From assembly GCA_027922465.2 (NCBI GenBank), contig BQMF02000381.1:186001-250000 (forward strand): a stretch of 64,000 nucleotides of DNA, given 5' to 3'. Below, in pieces: positions 40,701-49,700 of this stretch. The stretch is from Turritopsis dohrnii (Eukaryota > Cnidaria > Hydrozoa > Anthoathecata > Oceaniidae). How positions within the stretch are numbered: position 1 is the first letter of the stretch; the number at the start of each line of letters is the position of its first letter. Position numbers and translations under genes: made by a program. The notes beneath the pieces are model-generated. The model searched no databases. It was given only the letters and a program-made list of their open reading frames with translations, and was not told where the DNA came from.

Positions 40701-43700
40701 TGTGCATCCCACTTTTATTTTAGAGAGTGATATATTTAGTTTTCATTTACAGACATCGTCCTCTTATGTGCGCGTAAAACCACGTAGAGGCGAGAGACAC
40801 TTTTTTCACGATCATTCCAAAAGCACGTGGCATCATTTGACGTCAGTTTTTTTATGATCACGGGGAATCATTGCATTGCATCCCCAATCGAACGCAACGT
40901 TTTTGGGGAAATATCTCGAGAACCAATAGAGTTAACTGACGTTTTTTAGGGTCCGCGATACGGGCGATAAGGTGACACAACATTTGGGTCTAAATTTTGA
41001 TCGACGATATCTCTGCAACGGTTGGTCATAGCGAAACAATCACGTACACTTTTTTGATCAGTTTTTCAAGCTCTACAACATAGGTACACTTTTGAGTTGC
41101 GATTCCATGATTTATTTTTTTGTCACGGGGTTCGTACATGGGAATGGTGGATTTGACCTAATGTTTTCGAAGTTAAGTTCGGTAAAAAGTTTTTACCCGG
41201 GATACTAGTAAAATTTCTAAATCGTATCTGAGTTGGTTGGAGTAAGCAATTAGTTTCAGTTAAAATGATGATGATGATCAGTGGACACTGATCAAAACAT
41301 TTTTAAATATTCAATATAAAACGTGAACCTTCTGTTTTATTATGTATCATATCTGTGAAGGCCCTTTAATTTAAAAAAGAAATTTAAAGTTTATTTTGGA
41401 TTATAAGCAAATTGTAATATCAGAATTTCAGAAGTGATCTTGCAGATCAAATTCACTGGAAAAAAAATCAACATAATGCTACCTTTAAAGCTTAATGAAA
41501 CCGAATCACAGCAAACATAGGTTAAAGGAGAATTAACGTCAAAAAACAACTTTCGCTTAAATAACTCATTACTCATGTAGAAAAACAAAGACATTTTCCA
41601 AAATTTGTAAAAAGTCTTAAAATAAGCTTTTAAAATATCACATGACTTTTTTTACTGATGTCACAAGGTGACTACTGTTTTCTGTTTAAAGTTTAAAATA
41701 TTGAACTTGAGAATTCTTCTTTTGTGACATGAAATATTTTTATGTGATGCTCAAAGATCATTCAAAAGTGGAAAATCAAAACTAATGCATGGGTTTCTAT
41801 AAACTGTATATTTATTTGTACCTTTTAAAATGAGTTTTTAAAGTAAAGCCAGTCCCAATTATATGGCCATCTTTGATGAGCACGACATTTCTCTTTCACA
41901 GGATCGAGAAAGGAAAAATACAAAATTGTCTCTCCAGTTCACTTTGTCCTACCCCTTTTATTGAACAAGCAAATGCTTGACAATAAGCCATTGTGTTGTT
42001 ACAGTAGACAACGCTATATTAGTAATAAAATTTTCAATAAGAAAAACTATATAGTACACATTAAGAGTTTAATCAGAACAAACACGAAATGAACAACTAT
42101 TCTTGAAAATACAGCTGTCACCTTGTGATGTCACAAAAAACTTTAAACTCTTATTACTCTGTAATTATTAATGAAAATAAACTAAAAAATTTCACAATGT
42201 CTTATTTTTATATGTAGAATTGATTTTTTTTAAAAATTATCCTTTAAATCAATGTATACTTTGACAGAATACAAAAAAGTAACAAAAGATGTATATTCAT
42301 GTACATTTGACTGTTGTTTATTATTAAATCTTGATTACTTATTTTGTAGAGTCCCGATAGCTTATGATCTAATCATTCGTCAAAATAAGTTTTGGATATT
42401 TCTACAGTGGTGTTCTGGAATATTGTTAGCAATAATGGTGAGTAATTTTATTAACATTATATCAATTCTTTTTTTGTATAAGACATAATGCCATATCATT
42501 ATTACCACTCTTATATTTTTCATCAATTAAGATACCTTTGGTTGCAATTGATACACATTATTACGGTAAACAAGTTATTGCTCCACTGAACATCATTTTA
42601 TATAATGTGTTTGGTCATGGTGGGCCTAACTTATATGGTGAGCCTTTTTTATTGTTTTGGTTATGTAATTTAGATTTGCGAATTTTATGTTCCCTCATCC
42701 ACGTTAATGTAACAGTACAGAAATTAGTTTAATGGTTTTCAAAAGAATTAATTGTAATATCAATAAAAACTTTTCGACTTTCTTTTGGTCTAAGGAGAAA
42801 AATTACATATCACAAGCCCAAAGAATAGATTTGGTCTGCTAACAAGCCCTATTCTGACATACGTTAGAAGTTTCAGTAAAAAAGATCTGGGCTTGTGTAA
42901 CAAAGTTAGGCTACAGGTCCAAAGCAGCTGGTGGTCCTAGGTAATTTGTCTGATATCGCTTAAAATAATTTTTGTTGCCTGGAAACCTTGCTGGAATCTT
43001 TGTCTATTGCTTACTTGTAGGTGTTGAGTCATGGAAGTTCTACTTCATAAACGGCTTTCTAAATTTCAATGTTGTTTTCATAATGGCTCTGGCATCTTAC
43101 CCATTCATGGTAAGTAAATCCTGTAAATGTCGTGAATGATTAATTCTACATGAAGATGGACAAAATCTTTGTTTAATGCATATTGTGTCCATTCTCACTG
43201 ACTGGTTTCACATAAATGTTCTGTATAAAAACCACTGAGCTATAGTAATGGCCTTCATAGAAGTCTTATTTTTTTTGTAGCTTCTCATTTTATTTTCTTG
43301 TTTATTTGTAGTTTGTTATGGGTTTTCTTCACACAAGATGCAAAGGTAAAACTCAGTTTTGTTATAGGAAATTAGGAGTGTCACGGAAATTAAACATGTT
43401 GCTCCAAATCATTTGGTCTATGGAAACTATTCTAGAAAAAATTAGAAAATACATTTTGTTAAAATCTGGTTTTCAGACAGCTTGACTATTCCATTGTGGC
43501 TGGTAAAATCTCCTATGTTGTTATGGATGGGAGTTTTCTTTACACAACCTCACAAAGTGAGTTTTCTCAACATGTTTTATTACTTACAATGTACTTTCAC
43601 TTAATTGTCAGTTTTTCTAATTGTTTGTTTTTAGGAAGAGAGGTTCTTGTTTCCAATTTATCCCTTAATTCTTTTGAGTGCAGCATTATTGTTATCTGAG

Positions 43701-46700
43701 TTTCAGGTAGGGAAGTTTTGGGTTTTGAAAAGCAACTTTATTATGTTATCCTATACTTATCTTCCATTCACGATGATTTTAATGTTGTTCTCCGTTATTC
43801 AGGAATTGTGGAAAAACTATTTCTCTTCACAGAAGAAAAGCATTTCAACTTGGATTGTGTATTTCATTCTTGGTTTGTTTTCATCAATTTCCTTATCTCG
43901 ATCAGCTGCTTTATATATTGGTAAGCTAACGTCTGAATTTCCAGGCCTACTGTCCACATTAATGTTGTGAAAGTTTTGTCATTTGGAATAATGGTCAGTA
44001 AGTTCATGAAATTATATGAGGTCTTTCAAAAGACCTTTGAAGATGAGCAAGTGAGTGAAAATTTTCTTGAGTAGCTTGTTCACATGCAAACTCTTGTGCA
44101 TGTCAAAAATTATAATGATAGAAGATTGTGGAGTTTTCTATGTACATAGAATCTGTATGCACACTGACATTATGACACAACAGCACCTCTCTGACAATTT
44201 TCTGAGTACCTAGGATGATACAGCAGGCTCTGTTTTTTTATTCAGTTAATTGTCGGACGAAAAATCGATACTGTAAAGGCTAGCAAAAAACTTTAGAGGA
44301 ACAACTTAACGACTTAAGTGCTGATTAGTTGATATGCACCTTCTTTCTCTAAAAACAATTAAGAGTGAGATCGAAAAAGTTTTTTCTTTTATAATATGAC
44401 AAGGAAAAGTAAATGGTTGGACGGAATCGATAGAAATTGAGATTGAACAAGGTTTTTTAGCTGTTCTATCGAAAATAACAAGAAGTTCCATACGGGATAT
44501 GCATACAATAATAACTTAGTATATACTAAACGATGTAAACAAAGTTTTTAACATGTTCATGATCAACACCTAACGATATAAGCCGAAATTCACCCTAATG
44601 GAAGTTTTGTGAGATGGAATTGTCGGACGGACGCCATGTTGACTCAGAAATGTTTAAAAATTTGTTTGGAAAAAATGACCTAATTCTTATTTCTAGAGAG
44701 TGTCTCCAACTTACCACCATGATATAAGAGGCCAATTTTTAAATTACTAGATATTGATAGACCATTTAATCAACTTCCGTCCGACAATAAAATGAATGAA
44801 TCAAAAGGAACTTCTAATACAATAGAATAGTTACTTCAAGTTGTAAATTTACTCAAAGAAACAATGTCCCTGAAACCATTGGTGACATAAACCAGGGCAT
44901 CGCATACATTCTTTATCTTTACATTGTATGTAGTCCCCCGAATACAAAGCACAGTGATTTTCGTCAGGTATATTGGATAATTCATGACCACAAATGACAA
45001 CAATACCATTATGTGAATTCGAATCGAATCAAACTTGAATTTCGAATTCAAAGCAATAACTTGGTTGAATGATTATTTGAAATTGGATAAAACATGCAAA
45101 TAGCATGAGAAATCTATTGAATTCAAAATTGGTTCTAGGAAATCCTCCCCTGAAAGATTGCCACCCCATATCCAGGGATGGGGGTGGGGACAATGCTTTG
45201 GAGACAATTTTCCGCGGGGCAATTCTCCAGGAGGGGGATTATCGTGACACCTAAATTAAGTAAGTTGGTAAGAGTTAAGGAGAAAGAAATAAGAACCTCT
45301 TTTGATGTTTTGGAGGTGGTTGGAGGTGAAGAATTTTTTCGTCTATTTTTGTCGGACGGAATCATTCAAAATAAATCGCAATTCCAGACAATTACAAATT
45401 AACATTAGGTATTTCAAGTTAAAATGACAATCTTTCTTATATACATCGATACTTTAGAAGCATAAACATTTGGTAGTTGTCCTTTATTTTGCTCTAAAGA
45501 CGTCATCAAATGTGGTATCGGTACCTATCGCTACCTCTACTCAAGGGGTAGCATCCACTAGTGGTGGGGTGTCAAATCCGGTTCCTGTTTCTCCTTGTGC
45601 AACCCCGTTGGATCAAGATTCGTTGGATGAGCGTATCGCACGACAGATTGAACTATTTTTCACACGACGTTCCACCAGCCAGCCATTGTCAGCACCCGAG
45701 AATATGAACATTGTCGATCCCGCTCATGTTGCTCATGTGTACCTTATTACGCAAAAATAACGCGGTACACCAAATAGTGCGGAACAAATTAATGCAATCA
45801 GAAATTAACGCGAATCAGAAGTTTGGGTTTAAAACTGTGTGGTAATTAATGTGAATCAACGAATATCTAAACAAAGAAATAACAAATACATTTCAATTCT
45901 GTTTGGTGAAAGTTCTTGATCAAAAATCATACAAAAGGGTTTAGCTTAATCGTATTCCCATTTCCTTTTCGGGCATCGTTTAAAACATCTGTAATACCCG
46001 CTGCCTTCCAACCTGTCTTGACGATCTCTTTTCCCTTCTCAGATTTAAGATATTTATACATATCAGTCATGACTTTTGCATGCCGCGGCTTCAAAGTCGA
46101 CAAAGGAAGGTCAACTTGTATGGTTGTGACATCTCCATCAGGATCATTTGATAAAGCTTCCATAATACAAGTCGTGAAATAATCACTGAAAGCCCGTTTC
46201 TCATACTTTTTGAAGGATGCGTTTGTTGTTAAATCCAACAGCTGGAGCAAGTTCATCCTTTTATACAATGATCGAACCCATGATCTTGTCACTTTAAAAT
46301 CAATATACTTGCCGAATCTTTCTGGATTTGTGCGAATCAAGCCATTCAGTACACCAGAGACTACGTGAATGTTGATATCAGCACCAGATGTTTATGAGCA
46401 TCGAACGTAACTTGAGAGCGACATGTCTCTTTCCGTTTGTAAAAGAGCGAAAAGAATGTAAGCAAAAGAAATATGTTGCTTTCTGATTCCTATATTCTAA
46501 TTCGATGATTCCAATAGTTTAAGATTTGAATTTTCGAATTCGAATTTTCGTTTCAATGTTACATTGCAATGGTTTCAATAGACCAAAACAACACAGTCAA
46601 TACGAAGAAGCGTTAAAAGCATAAGATCTATTATCACATCCCTATGGCTAACAAATTTGAGTTTTGCACAGGATTGAGAGGGTACCATGTATACTCAAAC

Positions 46701-49700
46701 ACAGTTAGCTGGAAACCATACGTTGGACAGAGAATAATGTTCAAGAGAGAGCATAATAACAAATACGATAAATTTGCAGTTGCTGGAAAAGTTGCGATGA
46801 AAGGCAAGATAGGGTTAATTGTTGTTGGGCACGTACCCAGGGAGCTCTCTCGATACATCTGGTATTCTATTCAAGAAGGGGCCACATTTGAAGGTGAAGT
46901 TCACAAAGAAAAACCAATGGCTTCTCCATTAGTGCAAGGTGGATTAGAGATTTCAATAAAGGTATCAGTGACGTGGAATGAGCCAGAAAAATTGTCAATT
47001 TTAGTGGCTAAAGTGAAAGAAGTCGAGTATCCCCAGACCGGAGAGTACATTGATGAATCCATAAATATTTTAAAAGAAATAGGGATTGAAAAAGACGAAG
47101 ATGATGACGAAGATGAAGATGATGACGAAGAGGTGGAATTTCAAGCGGAAAAAGCTGATAATGTTAATAATGATAACGAGGACATTCAGATATTATAAAA
47201 AATATTTTGGTTTCTTGTAACTAGGATGTTTAATCTTTAACAGAACATTTGAAAAAAAGCACTCCTGATCCTTCCGTTTTGGACCCTTTCTGTTATCCTT
47301 ACTTTTATAAAACAGTAAAATCTGGCTATTTTCAGTAGTTTTAAAAAGTTACATAAAAATTAACGTTTGATGAATCTAACGGACGTTTATTTAACGCTAG
47401 ACATTTAATAACGTATGAGAAATTTACACAGACAGGAAATTCGGGGTTTTAATTAACGCGAAAAATTTCAATTCGCGTTAATTAATGTAACGCGTTATTT
47501 TTGTGTAATAAGGTATAACAATAGTTTTACCCAGTTTGCTCCTGTCAGTCAGCGTCATGGCGCCTTTCAGTTGCGATCTTCTGCCATTCATGCATTGCCC
47601 ACAGCGGTTATTGAGCAAATAAGGACTGGTAAGTTTGTTAACTTTGATTCGTTACTTCCGCACACTGCAGTTGGTTCCTCTGATGAGTACACCTTTCAGT
47701 TTAGGCGGTCTCCTTTATTGAACGTGTTTTACATTTGCCAAAGCCCACAGCATATGCCGTCTTCTTGCCCATCGCGGGTTAATCCTAATGTTGCTTCAGG
47801 GAGTAGTTCTAGGGTGTCAGCTTGGGAGACGTCTACTGGCTTAGGGTCCTCTCACACGACGATTTTCGATTTTTGTCCGTTACCTTCTTCTGTGTCTTCA
47901 CCTGTATCAGTGCCGGCTCTTTCTAGGTATTTGGTCTCTCATCCGAATCAAGAGTTAGTGTCTTTTGTTTTAAATGGTTTTCATTATGGTTTCGACATTG
48001 GTTATAATGGTGATGTTTCGGCCACTCGTCCTAATAATTTATTATCTGCCAGGTCCAATCCCTCTTCGGTTTGGGAAAGTATTAGTAAAGAAGTACAACG
48101 AGTACATACCTCAGGCCCGTTCCTAGTACCACCACTTTCATCATTGCACTGTTCACCATTGGGTGCGGTCCCAAAGAAGGACGGTACGTTTCAGATAATT
48201 CCACGTGGTGACGCTATTAATGAGGGTATTTCCAAAGATAGTTATTCTGTTCGTTATATGTCCTTTGACGAAGCCATTGGCCTTGTTCGTTCTTTAGGCT
48301 CTACTGACTTCATGGCGAAACTGGACATTAGACATGCCTTTCGACTTTGTCCAGTACAACCGGATCAGTGGGGTTTATTAGGTTATCAGTTTCATGATTT
48401 GTTCTTTATTGATACTTGGTTGCCTTTTGGCAGCCACTCGTCTCCATTTATATTTAATGCATTTGCTGATCTTCTTTGTTGGATTTTTACTGTTTTTGGA
48501 GGTATTGCTTTCATTATTCATTATCTTGATGACTTGTTTTATCTGTGGCTCATCTAAGGAGCAGGTAGCGGCCGATATGGCTTCAGTCTGTACAATATGT
48601 TTGGAATTGGGTGTCCCTCTGGCTACTGATAAGACCGTGGGACCTTCCCAAGTTGTGACTTACCTTGGCATTGAAGTGGATACTCAGCATCAAGTGATGT
48701 GGTTGCCTTGTGTCAAACTCACAGAGTTACAGGCAATCATTTGGGACTGGGCAGATCGGAAAAAGTGTACTAAGCGAGAGTTGCTGTCTCTCATTGGCTC
48801 TCTCTCGTTTGCTTGCAAGGTAGTTCGCCCCGGTGGTATGTTTCTCCGTAGGCTGATTGATCTTTCGACCTCGGTGTCTAGTTTGAACCATCATATTTAC
48901 CTCAATCAAGAAGCTAGGGTGGATTTACGTTGGTGAATAGACTTTCTCCCATCGTGGAATGGCATGTCCATTATCCCAGACGAGCCGGTTTCTTCAGTTA
49001 GTATGTCTTTGTATACTGATGCTTCAGATCTTGGCCTTGGTGCTTGTTACGGGAATAAATGGTTCAGTTTACCTTGGCCCACGGATTACGTTAAGTTTGT
49101 TAAGTTGTTTGCTATCGTTGCTGCAGTGGTGACTTGGGGTCAGTCATGGGCCAATAAGCAAATTTTAATTTATACTGATAACATTGCAATAGTTCATGTT
49201 TGGAAATCAGGTTCTTGTCGGGACTCCGACATTATGGCATTAGTTCGGTTTTTGTTCCTTTTTACTGCTCGTATAAACCTGAATGTTTTGTTACAACATA
49301 TTCCTGGACATACAAATGCAGCGGCTGATTCTCTGTCTCGTTTGCAGGTCAACAAGTTCCATCGTCTGAAGCCTATGTCAGAGCACAGCCCCTCTCCAGT
49401 TTCATCTGTCATCTGGTCGATATTGATCAACAAGTCCGTTGTTATCAAGTCGAAGCTTTAGCTCCTTCCACCAGATGCACGTACGCAGTAGCCTTTCGAT
49501 CATACCGGAGGTTTTGTGCTTTAATCTCACAACCCTTGTTTCCGCTGTCGCAGGATACGTTGGTTCGGTTCGTGGCATCTTTTGGTCATCGGTTATCGTT
49601 TCGTTCTTTGAAGGTTTACTTATGTGGTATTCAGTTTTTTGCCATCATGAAAGGTTTTCCAAGCTCGATAGCGCAGATGTCGCGGCTGTATTACACGCTG

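Larger units (their letters stand above)
45742..47513 (+). mobile_element. pogo/Tc1-mariner-type DNA transposon carrying a HIRAN-like ORF
   Basis: The ends CCTTATTACGCAAAAATAAC and GTTATTTTTGTGTAATAAGG are inverted repeats (one mismatch in the first 23 bp), flanked by TA on both sides (45740-45741, 47514-47515). Sub-terminal ATTAACGCGAAT-type words also occur at both ends. The TA duplication is typical for Tc1/mariner/pogo. Inside are an internally deleted pogo-type transposase on the minus strand (45927-46400) and an intact 184-codon HIRAN-like ORF on the plus strand (46644-47198), divergently arranged. The element is inserted in the gag-like ORF of a DIRS retrotransposon. Confidence 0.8.
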
